64,000 nucleotides of DNA from Anisakis pegreffii (taxonomy: Eukaryota > Nematoda > Chromadorea > Rhabditida > Anisakidae), in the NCBI GenBank assembly GCA_035041965.1, contig JAPYMA010002772.1, positions 1 through 64,000 of the forward strand, given 5' to 3'. The notes under the pieces are model-generated. The model was given only the letters and a program-made list of their open reading frames with translations. It was not told the origin of the DNA and searched no databases. Positions 25,808-38,000 of this stretch are shown in pieces. A program made the position numbers and the translations under genes. Each line of letters starts with the position of its first letter. Within the stretch, counting starts at the first letter, position 1.

Positions 25808-26896
25808 CAGTCATCTACTCTGGCTATAATTCAGCTGAAAACGAACTTATCAATCATTCTAATCCTTTCTTGAATTCAAATTTCTTTGCACAATTTTTAG
25901 TCAGACCAAGAATTTGGTATGCACTTTCGTGTTCAGATTTTACCGACGACTGCACTCACCCCCTCAGCAAATGTTCAACTCTTATACAAAACTATCAATC
26001 AATTCGGACCAGTGAAAAAATCTTTCACTTGAAACAAAAATCAGATGATATCATTTGGCGCGTTTCAAACGATACTGCTGAACGCTGCCAATAGTGCTTT
26101 TATCAATACAGTGGGGCATAAATCGTTTCGAAATAAGGTGAAATTTAAAAAATATTGGGCTGCAACATTTTTGTAAAGAATAACAGCTCAATATTTGCTT
26201 CGAAAGCTGATAATCTCAACACGATTCTTCTTACACTGTAATTGGTCATAACTTTGCATTTGTCATTTCAAAATGATGATAATTTTCTATTTTTTGATAA
26301 AATTTGATGAAATTTCTTTTTGCTCGATTTTCTTCGTCTTTTTTTTCATATTGGAAAGGTGCTGAATCTGGAAGGAACATTTTGAGGTAATATCTCATCC
26401 GTCGCTCAGGTCCAACCGTATACATTTGCACAATATCAGGAAGTTGATGCGCTGGAGTACCGTTTTCAATATATTTTTCACATTTTTCTCAAAGACGAAA
26501 CTGAGAAAAAATTCGGGTTCTCAACCTCCAACTTGAAATCACTTTCTCTGATCTGAAGATATATGGTCGATTTTGCGTGCCCATTTTGCCTCCGCATTGG
26601 TTAACACATAATTTTGCATTGTCCATCACAAATGCATTGTCCATCTGCTTTCATTTTAGTTTTGCATCGGTATTCTTATCGGTTTGTTTTCAATTCATAC
26701 TTCGGCACGTCGCTTTTGAAGGAGAAGGTGGTAGATTTATTACTATTTCTTAGCATTAAAATAGAATTAATGAATGAGCCCTTATTCGACATTATGACTT
26801 TGAACGGTGATTCCATTTGTGCGTTTATTTATAAGTTACTGGAAACCGTTGAGTATCTCATTGATTGTTTAGTGGTACTTTTAATACTCAAATAAA
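25808..26896. promoter_or_regulatory. Shared divergent spacer between RFWD3 and PSMD6 genes
   Basis: 1089 bases separate the two start codons, which point away from each other, so both promoters must lie here or in first-exon UTRs. No TATA box, operator or conserved motif could be assigned. The tandem phrase TTGCATTGTCCATC(A/T) near 26615-26645 is the only local repeat seen. Confidence 0.5.
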
Positions 26897-29507
26897 ATGG
26901 CTGGAGAAAGCGGTTCGAGTAAGGCCAAGCGAACGACGTCGGTTGATTATGGCGAGAAAGAGGTATTTGCTTCATCATTTTTGATTTTGTGTGCATTCAT
27001 TTGGGATGTACGATCGATTTGCATTCTCAACGGTTCAAAGATTCGTTGATCATGCGTTTACAGTAAATGATTTTGTCTTAATTTAAGCTTATCTCGAAAA
27101 TACCGGATCTTGGAATTGCTCAACTTCGTTTCTTGGTCAACAATCCCGAGTTAGATCCGAGTTTGAAGGCCAGCAACTGGAAAACACTCATCGAAGTTCG
27201 TTTCTTATTTGCTAAATTATTATGCATCTAAATTTGCGTTCATATTTCTCACATGAATTATTGCCTGCTAATAGGCAATGAGAACGTAACAGTCCTGGGG
27301 ATGAATTAAAGAGTTCTGGGTTATGCTGAAATGGTAATTTAATTGAAGTTGATCAAAAGCAACGAAATGGGACCGTATTACAAAACGGTGTGTGATGAGG
27401 TTGGCGCAGCCATCAATGAAACACTTCTGAACGAACTGAAGGAGAAGAACGAGAAACGTGTCAAGGAAATGGATGCGGAAATCGAGGATGCTGAACAAAA
27501 TCTTGGTGTGTATTTTGCAAGTTCTTTGTGGACAGTGCTCAGATTGAAAGGTCGTTCGAGATTGCTTCTAAGAATCGTTTCAACACCGATGTGAATTGGT
27601 CATTTAACGGTCTTCTGCCTAAACGTCTTTTGTTGGTTTTTATTTTGAACGACTCGCTGAAATTTAAAGTGAACGTAAACGGGAAGTGTTTTATTATAAG
27701 CGATCGCGTTTTGTTAGCGCTATACCGGTTTCTAAAATGGAATGTTTCACATATCATTACATGACCCAATGAAGGAGAATCGCTGTATTAATTCTAATTT
27801 AATTGAAGGTGAAAGTGAAGTGAGACAAGCGCTGTTACGTAAAAGTGAATATTTGTGTCAAATAGGTGATAAAGACGCAGCAGTGACTGCATTCCGTCGA
27901 ACATATGAAAAAACGGTTGGATTGGGATATAGAATTGATTTGATCTTCAATCTGATTCGTCTCGGTCTATTCTTCTTGGATCACCAGTTGATCAATACGA
28001 ATATCGCTAAAGCAAAAGATCTCATGGAACAAGTAAGAACGTTTCTTGACAATCGCTTATGTCATTTATCGAAGAAGATTGATTGATTTAAGGGTGGTGA
28101 TTGGGAACGGAAAAACAGATTGCGGTCATATGAGGGCCTTTATAAGATGGCCATTCGTGACATGAAAGGTGCTGCGGCTCTGTTCCTTGAGGCAGTACCG
28201 ACGTTCGGTTCCTACGAGCTGATGTCCTATGAGCATCTGATATTCTACACTGTGATTTGCTCTGTTTACGGTTCGTCATTCTTCATCTCGAGCCTAATTT
28301 TACTTTGCATCCATTCGTAAGTGACTGAGGACCATTTCGCATTATCAATAGAATCATACAAATAGAGATATTCGATGCCTTTATGGCAAAAGCAGATATC
28401 CGGAAGCGGGAGTCGAGAATCAGCCTCAAATTCGGTATGAGTTCGCCTGCAGGGTGAATGATTGGCTTGTTAAGTTGTTTAATAAACGTTTTTTCAGCAT
28501 TGGAAAGACCAGATCTGCGAACGAAAGTGATCAGATGTAATGAAATTCAAGAGCAGGTAGTGGTTGAGTTGTTGTCATTCGCTGATTTATTCTGTCATTG
28601 TTTTTGATTCAGTCGTTTGCTAATAATAGTAATAATAATCAGACACTTATAGGTCAGGAGTGTGGATTTTGCTTGAAATTATATAGTATACATAAAGGTG
28701 AGTTACATTCGGTTATGTTGTTAAATCGTAAAAACTTCAGTTAACTGGTGGTGGTGAGAAGGGAGCGTTGATCCCGATCAAACAGTATTTGGAAGCATTT
28801 TACGGGTGCAGATACGACGAACTGTTCGTGTTGTTGGCACAGTTGGAGAGTGAACGCTTGAAATTCGATCGTTATTTAGCGCCACATTATAATTTCTATT
28901 CAAGAGCGATGCGCCTGAAAGCCTACAAGCAATTCCTTACACCATATAAAACGGTTGGTTTTGTCATGGTTTTGCATGTTGTTAAGGTGTGCTTTTGAAA
29001 GTAGTGGAGATAATGGTTGAAGGTGCGACTGGATATGATGGCGAGAGATTTTGGCGTGTCGAAGGCATTTATTGATAAGGAACTGCATGCGTTGATCGCT
29101 GCGGGACAGTTGCACTGCAGAATCGACGCGGTTCGTGGTGTTATCGAGATGAACCATCCGGACACGAAGAACCACCTTTACCGAAGTGTCATCCGGTAAT
29201 TTTTCGTTATTGCATTTTCATCTATGCAGTTATTGCGAGGGGAAGTGGGGCGATTTCATTGCATTCTTACATGAATATTCAATAATTTGTGTGCTAGATT
29301 CAGAGTTGTACTGAAGAGTTTAGAAGTGAATTATTGCCGATTGAAGTTTGGTTGAAGTGAGCAGCTAGCAGAAGCCGCGAGTGATTATTATCATTGATAC
29401 GGCTGAGAAGAGAATTTGATTTGGCAATAAATTTTGAAATAATTTTCAGTGATGGCGATATTTTACTGAATCGAATCCAGAAGTTGGCGCGTGTGATCAA
29501 TGCTTAA
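26897..29507 (+). CDS. rpn-7: 26S proteasome lid subunit Rpn7 / PSMD6
   Basis: Nine exons (26897-26962, 27088-27195, 27349-27505, 27809-28032, 28093-28270, 28498-28556, 28741-28953, 29023-29195, 29450-29507) give 411 residues in phase. The helical-repeat N-domain carries [20 protein letters not shown] and [36 protein letters not shown] and [11 protein letters not shown] follow. The PCI (winged-helix) domain includes [15 protein letters not shown], and the protein ends [17 protein letters not shown]. All are hallmarks of PSMD6/Rpn7, a structural subunit of the 19S lid that helps dock and cradle the Rpn11 deubiquitinase. Length is close to the human 389; the extra residues are in the N-terminal 22-residue first exon ([11 protein letters not shown]). 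The subunit is essential in other eukaryotes. Confidence 0.95.
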
Positions 29508-31189
29508 ATTTGCAATTTTTCTTTTTTTTGTTTTGAATGCAGAAACGTTGAATTGATGATGTTATTTGTAAAGGAATTCAGATGAAGTGAATTTGACAAA
29601 ATTGTTTCATCACTTATTTGTCTGATGAAGTAGTACTCTCAACATGATTTTACTGAGCTTTTCTAAGGCGTTTACTTCAGTGATAACAAAACGTTAATGC
29701 AATAAGCGTCAGTTTGCTTAATGAAATTTGTTGTGCGCGGTTTTAGTAGCGGAAATTTTTGTATTGGTTGTGACTGTGGTGAAAATGATAGTGGTGGTTG
29801 GTAATCGTGAGTGGAGATACGAGATGTTCGGTTTTTGCTGATGAAGAGGTGTTCATTCATCGTTTTGTCATTATTTATTTGCTGACCATTTGTATTGTTA
29901 CTGATTGTTGTGATGCGAAACTTTGAAGTTTTTATGTGAAATTATTATTGGAATGAAACATTTGCATGCCGATTGGTTTCAAAATCTACAAATGTTGAGT
30001 TGTTCTGTTGGCGTTTGTCGATCACAACAACAGAAATAAACCGAAATGCTCGTCAGGGATTGTATGCACGCAACACAACAAACAACTTAAAACGTTTATC
30101 AAATTCGTTACCATATCGTCTCATCTTCCAAACAAACAATAACATAACAAAATCAACAAATAATACATTACCGATCACACAACCAACACCATCGACCCCC
30201 TTCGGGGATCGACTCAATATATCATTCATTCCAAATATTTTCGAAACATCGCAACGAATTACAGAACAAGAGGTTCAATTAAAGCAATAATATACGTTAG
30301 TCAACATTTATTGATGATAATCAAAAAAGAATATTTGCTGTCATATTGTCATTCATTGCGAGCAGAGTCTCAAAAGTAGCATAAGACTCAAACAAACAGG
30401 ATGGGAGGAAGTGTTTTTTGAATAAGTTTTTTTTGGAAATAAAAAACGATATGAATGATAAATGTTTAGATAAGTCCGTAGAACAGGTAGGTGGTGGATG
30501 ACTCTTAGCGCGAAACGCAAATAAAGATCATACTATCCGAGGTGAAAATTTTGAAGATTAACAGACAAACGATTGAGATTAATTATTGGGTAATAAAACA
30601 GTGAATCAATCAAAAAATAAAACAGATAAATTACTTCAAAAGAACGTTTCCATGAAACAAATACTGAACGATAATAATGATAACAATAATGTGAAACGAT
30701 TAAAGAACACTTCAAAGAGATGAATGAATAAATGTCAACGACGAATATCCAGAAGAAGATTGAATCTGATTTGTGTGTGTGATGTCGAAGAGGAAAGGTA
30801 CACTGTCTAATGTTCCGAGGTTGTTTCTGAGTATCATCATGCCCAATCAGCAACAAAACACCAACAACATTTATGATGGAAACAATCGAACAAAATAAAA
30901 GCGATGAATCCGAGCAGATCATACCACAATAATCATCATTATTATTATCGTTATTAACTGAGGAATCAACCCATCATCAAGGGACATAACAGTGGCAATT
31001 GAATTGAATACCCTAAGACCGATATGCCGCTCGAACGAAATCATATTCACTGATACTATGAACAACATCTTTTGAGAACTGTCATAATCTTGCGGTAAGG
31101 GAGAGAAAAAAACTCGAGAAATATTTAGGTGGGCGGCAGCAACGATCTTTAGCACAAGTGATTGGTTCGGGGTGATGATGGGCTTGAGA
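29508..31189. other. Intergenic spacer between convergent PSMD6 and SET genes
   Basis: About 1.7 kb in which the two genes' 3' ends face each other. A 105-codon open frame at 29973-30290 (+) is Asn/Thr-rich and has no splice partner or similarity I can see. I treat this stretch as UTR and spacer. Confidence 0.5.
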
Positions 31190-32090
31190 TTACTCGTCGT
31201 GCTCTTCGCCGGCATCATCTGCCTCCTCCAGATCCTCTGCGTTCTCGTCGTTCTCCGATGCGCCCTCCTCATCCAGAGCTGCCTCTGCACCGTCGTCTAA
31301 GTCTGGCACCAAAAAGTATTGCAGTGGATTCGGCCATAAGTCGTCTTTGATCAGCTGAAAATCACCGAACAACTGATCACATTCATAGAACATTTCACCT
31401 ACTCATCACCCAATCCAAATGCATCAAACTATGATACTATCCGATGCAATCAAAATCGCATTTCCTTACATTGATGTAACAAAATCAGTTCGATCAATTT
31501 CGTAAGTGAACGTTTCGAAAGATCAATTATTCAATCAGTATAAGAATGAACCTCAGCAATTTCGTCGTTACTCGCATCTTGATTATCCGTCAACCACGCG
31601 AAGAATGTACGTGGCCCTGGTGTGCCTTCACCAGAACTATTCAATTTACCCTTGATCTACAATATTATTTCGAATAAGTTATTTCCAATCTCGATTCACA
31701 AATAAAAACAAAAACAAATGACCCCTGTTCAAGTTATCAACTTCTATGAAACACTGCACGACCAAAACAAGAAGCCGAATTGATCTTCGCTTATTTCAGG
31801 AATAGAACCATAAAAATTCCGTTTGACTATTCAAGTTATCGACAATTCACTGGTGAGTTGAATTAAATACTTTATTGACAAGTTCGTTGTCTGCTTTCCA
31901 TTTGATGTCTGTGGTGGTGCTCGTTGGCTCGGCATTGCCCAAGAAGAACTCTTTCACGATTTGTGTATTCTCAAAGAATGGATTCTCATCGAACGCCAAC
32001 TTAATCCTATACCCCGACTTGATGTCATCGAATTCCTCTACCTGAAACAACCTCATATCGTATCAAATAACATCAATAATACCAATTCAC

Positions 32091-32134
<44 letters not shown>

Positions 32135-33156
32135 GGCATCAGATAGGAAATGTCAATTATGAAATTTTGTTGAAAGAGCTGAATGGAATGGATTAAGTAA
32201 ACTGCTGCAGTGCTAAAACAACTAACTTCAACTTTTGTAAGATAGTGAAGGCACTCCTCTTCTTCTTCCAATAGGATCGCACTGATATTTGGATGATTGA
32301 CAAGCTGAAATACTGACTCCCTGTGACGAGATTGATACTGTGATGTCAATTGGATTAGAGCACAGATTAGAAGAGACACAACAAGTTGCTGATGAAACTT
32401 TACGGATGCATTAGTCATGAAAAGAAAACATATGAATTTAATTCAATCAGTTCGTTGGATAGAGGTTAACGGAACGAATATTAAAACTTACGACAGTGAC
32501 CCAGAAATTGGGTATATCACGGACCAGCTCATTGCGTTTCTCGAAGAATGGTTTTCTTAAAGAATTGTATTTTTGTTCAACCTGAAATCAAAACCTCTTC
32601 AGTGTGATGCTAGATAATAAGTGAAGACATGTGTGATTGAGAGTTGAAGTACCGCTTTCAAAATAGATGTTCATCACTTGGCAAGGTCCTACTTTACCCT
32701 AACTATACAAACTCATTCTGTCGTCGAGTGTACACGATTGGGAAAATAGTAGGAAGCAAAAGAGTGTCTTATTCACTTCATTTGCAAACAACGCTCTGAT
32801 AATTGCAAACACATCAAGAGGGGAATTGACCCAGTTGAATGATCAGAAGAAACGGAATCGAAGGAATAACCTTAAGTATCTCCTCACTGGCTTTCTCATT
32901 CAAAGCATCGATCTCGCCTTGTACTTGATCAATTTGTTCCAATATTTTTTGTGTTGCATCATCATACTCTGACTGGATCTTGAATTAAACAATTGATATT
33001 TTCACAAGTGAATGATACGTGTGTGGAGAAGAAATCTCGTTGTTGCACAAATAAATCAGACAGATGAAGTGAGTGAAACGCAACCTTCGCATCTTTTGCC
33101 TCTTCGCCGTTCGTTTCGTTATCGGTTTTGACACGTTTTGTGGCTGGTTCACCCAT
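31190..33156 (-). CDS. set: SET / I2PP2A nucleosome-assembly-family protein
   Basis: Seven exons on the minus strand (33085-33156, 32871-32978, 32492-32581, 32227-32304, 31871-32041, 31552-31656, 31190-31354) encode 262 residues, with every intron in phase 0. The protein starts [19 protein letters not shown], then has a coiled-coil dimerisation helix ([20 protein letters not shown]). The NAP domain follows with [36 protein letters not shown] and [20 protein letters not shown], and [20 protein letters not shown] precedes an acidic tail (about residues 228-262). This order is diagnostic of SET, a histone chaperone and inhibitor of PP2A and of histone acetylation; the nematode relative is spr-2-like. 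It acts in nucleus and cytoplasm. The intron at 32042-32226 contains a (TAA)n microsatellite. Confidence 0.95.
32091..32134. repeat. (TAA)n microsatellite in a SET intron
   Basis: About 44 bases of uninterrupted TAA/ATA triplets (nearly 15 units) between SET exons 4 and 5. Confidence 0.95.
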
Positions 33157-33771
33157 TCCGATAAGTGCTCTTTGAATGCGTCACTTCAAGATTTCACTTC
33201 AATACCCGTCTAGTTTAGACACTAAAACCTATAATAGAGACACTGAGTGCAAAGTATTTTGACTCAATGCTAAGCCTGCTTGAACCATAATATCTGAGCG
33301 GAAAAAGCCCAAAAAAAGATTTTCAAAAACAAGTTGGCAAGATACTGAACAACACAGCGAGATCATCAAATAAGACAGCGAATAAAGCCCTCAAAGCGAT
33401 CGAATTGTGCACGAGTAATCAACAAAACAACACACAACAATCATCACCATCGCTAATTTGCATAAAGCAGCACCCACATTCACCCTCCAAAAACACCTCC
33501 ACATGAACCAAAACCAAGAAATTATCTTAAGAATGGTAATAAATTGCGCGCGTCGCAATACGCAGTCGATGCTATTTATGAAGCGATTTGCCATTTAACG
33601 GGAATATATGCCAATCGCTGATAAAACTTTGCGGTAACGTTCAACAAAAAAAACGATAACAAAGTTTTAGCCGAGGGCTTTTTTTGTGGTTATGTTTAAT
33701 GGGGAATTTGAATCGGTTTGTGACCAAAAGTGCAACTTTGTAAGTGTTCGATTGAGAACGCATAAACCGAA

Positions 33772-34032
33772 ATGAAACCAATCGAGCTGCACTCGGGTCT
33801 ATTGCACAACGGTTCCTCTGGTCAGCTTGACGGCAAATGCAGAGCTCTTCAGCAGGTCTCGCCTAGCATTCGTTCCGCTCAACCTTTTATTGCTAATTCA
33901 CAGATTTTAAGCTTGAACCTTCTTCGGCATGTTCAGCACAAACCTACCCGACGACACATAAAATCCACCAAAATCACTAGTCATTTAAATTTGCGCTGTG
34001 GCACATCTCGTTCGAAGAGACGACTCGTTTAG
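33772..34032 (+). CDS. Possible small protein, unidentified
   Basis: The ATG at 33772 opens an 86-codon frame ending in TAG. It can also be read as two phase-0 exons, 33772-33855 and 33937-34032, around an 81-base GT..AG intron (59 residues). The first part (MKPIELHSGLLHNGSSGQLD) looks coding, the rest is basic. No family was recognised. It could equally be an upstream untranslated exon of the demethylase gene. Confidence 0.22.
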   Translation: MKPIELHSGLLHNGSSGQLDGKCRALQQVSPSIRSAQPFIANSQILSLNLLRHVQHKPTRRHIKSTKITSHLNLRCGTSRSKRRLV

Positions 34033-34461
34033 TACAAACCTTTGGTATTGATCCAATAAAGTGATGTCATAAGGCAGTGTAATTTTCTCAAAATCGGAAA
34101 TTTTTGATCACCGTTGACGTCATTGCGAAATACACGTGAGAGAGTGGATGAGATGTTGGATTGTCGCATTGCCGTTATTGGGCGTTTGCGTTTGGAATTT
34201 TGAAATTTGCTTCATGTTTGAACAGTAGATGTCCATTTTAAGAATGCAGTGCTGCAGATGTTGGGGATGTTTAAGGAATAATGGGGAAGTGAACGTGGTA
34301 ATTGTGTTGGGTTGTATTGTATAGATTGCTTGGGAAAACGTCTGTTCTGTGGCACATTTTATGGAACGTGCGTTGTTTAAGACCTCAATTAATGCGTCAT
34401 TTCCGCATGGCTTAATAATTTCGCCACCGCGCCCAAAAAACAACCTATTACGTAATACAGT

Positions 34462-34644
34462 GTGGGTGGCCATCAGGCCGTGTCGTTTGCTTTTCGTTGC
34501 TTTTTATTTTTGTACGCTGCTTATTTTACCGAAGTGATCATATGGAACGATTATGATAAGAGTGGCTATTTTGAGGGTAGTGTCAGCTTATTGATTGATG
34601 TTAGTGTTCAAGTGTGCGTCATCGGCTGTCTTACTGCTTTCTAA
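34462..34644 (+). CDS. Possible membrane-protein exon, unidentified
   Basis: After an acceptor-like TAATACAG (to 34458), a frame reads GGHQAVSFAFRCFLFLYAAY and continues through acidic and hydrophobic segments to a stop at 34644. There is no in-frame ATG, so it would need an upstream exon in phase 2, which I could not find. Two hydrophobic stretches suggest membrane spans if it is real. Confidence 0.18.
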   Translation: MGGHQAVSFAFRCFLFLYAAYFTEVIIWNDYDKSGYFEGSVSLLIDVSVQVCVIGCLTAF

Positions 34645-35017
34645 GATTCAGAATCAGTGCATAATAACGTAGCATTTACAAGAAACGCGATTCAGAGACG
34701 TCTTCAGTCATAAACTCAGTAATGATGAATCGGTATTGGTCTAGGTTGTCATCAGTAATCGATGTGATATTCAGTTCTAATGAAAATGTCAATTATTCCT
34801 CTGCGTAGTGAATTTATCAATTTGTTCGTTTCGTAATTAAATTAATTGCACGTGATTGTAGAAAAATGAGTTGCATATATACGACTTGCCAGTCGTATTG
34901 CTTCAGCATCAGTTCATCTCACAATCAGTGTCAGATATAATCGTTGCAGTCGGGAGATTCTTTTCACCAAGTGGATATATTTTTTACGATTGCATTTTTT
35001 AAATCGACCGAAACGAT

Positions 35018-38000
35018 ATGAGCACTGCAGTTGGGGATTATTCAGTTCATTCGTCGAGGGACAAAGTAAGTTATTCTGTTTCATGATTGGGTAATGCATC
35101 AATTGGGTATTGGGTAAAGATTGGGTAGCGGTGTTATTAGTGTTGGGATAGCACTTCTGTATCTGGTATCAAACAATTTTTGTTGATCTGATAGTCGAAA
35201 GGTATCTGATAAGCATTTCCAGACGGTAGTCCTATGCCCAAATGTGATTTTGTGTGAACTTAAATTCATTCGAATGGACGAATTCATTCTGAATGGGTTA
35301 TAGAATTTATTTTTCTACAGATTACTAAATTATTTTTATTTTGAAAAGGAGTTCTTTGTTCAGCATGTAAGCCAACGAATGGCTTCGACAACAGCTGATA
35401 CTCTGTACTGGTGTCCACCCCCACCAGTTCCTCCAGTCACTCTACCACCTGTCGCTGGTGTTCAGTCTCTGCCACCGCGACGCCGTCGTGGCCCTATGAC
35501 ACCTCCTTATCCGGCAGACCCTCCGTCGATATCTGACGATAGTGTCATTCAGGTGTCATTTTAATTGTCGGTTTTCATATAGATTTTTGAAATTACACTT
35601 AGCGAGGTATCGAAAGACGCTTTTTAAAATCATTATATATGGAAAGCATGATGCTGTTTGTGTTGTCTTTGATTACTGACAGATGAGATGCTAACTTTAC
35701 ACATGTCTAGTTGAGTGATTTTGAAGTGTTCATGTATAATAGAGGAATTGCAGAGCGATGTACCGAGTAGTCAGTGTGATAATCTGGTGGGAACTGCGAT
35801 GGATCTTGAATCAGTGAGTGGTGCTTCACGTTCACCGTCACCTGCGATGTTGTCACCATCTCCACCTGAGAAGTGCGATTTGTTTTGGTTGTAAACAATT
35901 ATTGTTATTTTGTGATTATTCTATTAGTAATTTTGTTGATATGAGAATGCTGATTCAGAAGGATTCGTCGAGGGCCTCGCACCCCTCCCGAACCGGAACC
36001 GTGCAATTCTCGATCGCCCTCACCAACTTTTTCGGCAATTCATCACTCTCAAATCTACCAACAAGGGTCGTCAGTCCTGCCATCTACAGCCAATCATCCC
36101 ACCACCTATCACCGATTACCAAAACGAACCTCAAGTCCTCCGCTTATTGTGCTACCCACTGTAAATCTGTGTCCTCCGTCAGCACCAACGTCAGCTCTGT
36201 TCCATGACGAACGTTCACAGTCTCGTTTCGCTGGTTAGTTCTGAAAGATTACATGTGTTTAATCGTTGATTTGCGGTTGTTGGTGCCATTTTTGCCGACT
36301 GTTTGCGAAAGAAACTCATCGCCAGTGCCTTAACAGTTCATTTGGTATTGTATTTTGATTGCTTATATTGAATGTACTTGATTCGACGTGATGATGTGAA
36401 TTGCGTTGAAAGATGGCACTTGATAGGTATTGGTTATTGCGGTGGCGGGTCAAATAACCCTGCACTGGATCGGTTGTTGATCACATCGACACAGCGGAAT
36501 GCACCTCAAGTCTTACCGGCACCGGCTGCTAACAGTCAACCGCAAGCGATGTCAAACGGTGCTGCGCCGATCCCGTTGAATGCGGTCATTTTTGATGGTG
36601 GTGGTGTTAGTGCGTCGAAAGGCGCCGTAATGCCTCCTCCGCACCCTCACGCTGCACCTCCACCACCACCCCCACCAGCTCATCCCTTCGAGCCATCTTC
36701 GTCTCCGATTGTCAGCCCATCAGCATCTTACAGTCTTTCACCCATGTTCCCACCGAGACCATCGTGGCCACCTGTCGCAGTAGCGTCGATGAGCAGCAGC
36801 GCCGCGTCGAGCAGTTGTCTTGATTTCACATCACCAATGCAAAGGTAGTTTAATGCTAAATCTTGAGTTACAATTAGATTAGGTGTTTGTTCGTTGAGGT
36901 GATGTATTTTGTCATTTGAATCGGAATATTTCACGACATTTGTAGGTAATTAAACGTTTAGAGCTTAAAGATTTGGATTGTAGAGGAAATGAGGTGATCA
37001 GAAAGGTGATAAACATTAAATTTCATTTCAGTTGTGATGTTCCAGCGCGAAGTATATCGCCGCCTCCGCCCCCTCCACCTCCACCCCTCCACCACCTCCA
37101 TCCCACGAACTCAGTTCTGGCTTGGCGACGAATGTGATGGCGATTCCGCCGCCACCCAAATCGTTCGACTCACCAAAACTCAATGAACCATCTGCAGCAG
37201 CAGGTACCCGTGCAATCAGATATCCTATGATGGTCAAGAAACATTTTCGAATGGGTGAAAAACAGTCAAAAAAATTTTCTTTCTAACCAAAAATTTTTGG
37301 ATTTCAATTGATAAGTAATTTCATCGCTTTTTTCATGTACTAATCTAATGCATTTCAGTATCTAAATTGAGGGAGTATGATTTTGTTGTGTAACAACTAG
37401 TTGATTCTACAATTATGTTTGATAAAGATAATTATGAATCGTATTTAAGAGTCGTCAAGCTCAGTGCCATCATCAGCAGTAGCAAACAATAAGCCGGTGT
37501 CAGCTCATGAAACGACGTCAATCGCACTCGATCCAATATTGCTCTCATTGGCGGACTTCGCGCCGAAACAGCCTCCACCTGAGAGAAGAACGAAGAAGTC
37601 GCTGAAAGGGGACACAACAAAGAAGTGGTTAATGGATCGCAAGGAACGAATACTAACCGCTGAGAATGAGCATCGACGTTCATCCGTGACCAATGCATCC
37701 AACAAACAGAAAGGGATGAAGTTAATATCGAAACAGAAATCTGAAGAGAAATTATCTGAAGGAGTATCGGAAATGAAATCAAAAAAGAAAACGAGCGCTC
37801 GAAAAGAGACCAATGGAAACGAAACGAAATATCAGAAAGAGTTCGATGAAGAAAGAAGGAAAAGCCGGGATAAGGTGAAACAGAAACGATTGTCCACAGA
37901 TGTTGGCAACAAAAAGGATGGCATCGGTAGGAGTGTGGTTGATGTTCATAAAACAGACGAAGAAAGCAATGTTCCTCAATCAGCTGTGAGTAGTACTTGC

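Larger units (their letters stand above)
33157..35017. promoter_or_regulatory. Divergent spacer between SET and the DPY-21/RSBN1 gene
   Basis: 1.86 kb separates two outward-facing start codons and should contain both promoters. It also holds a possible small ORF (33772-34032) and a hydrophobic open frame (34462-34644) whose status is unclear. No specific regulatory motif was identified. Confidence 0.4.

Noticed and set aside
32053..32418. 121-codon minus frame
   Set aside because: It runs through a SET intron containing the (TAA)n repeat and reads as poly-Ile, plus part of exon 4.
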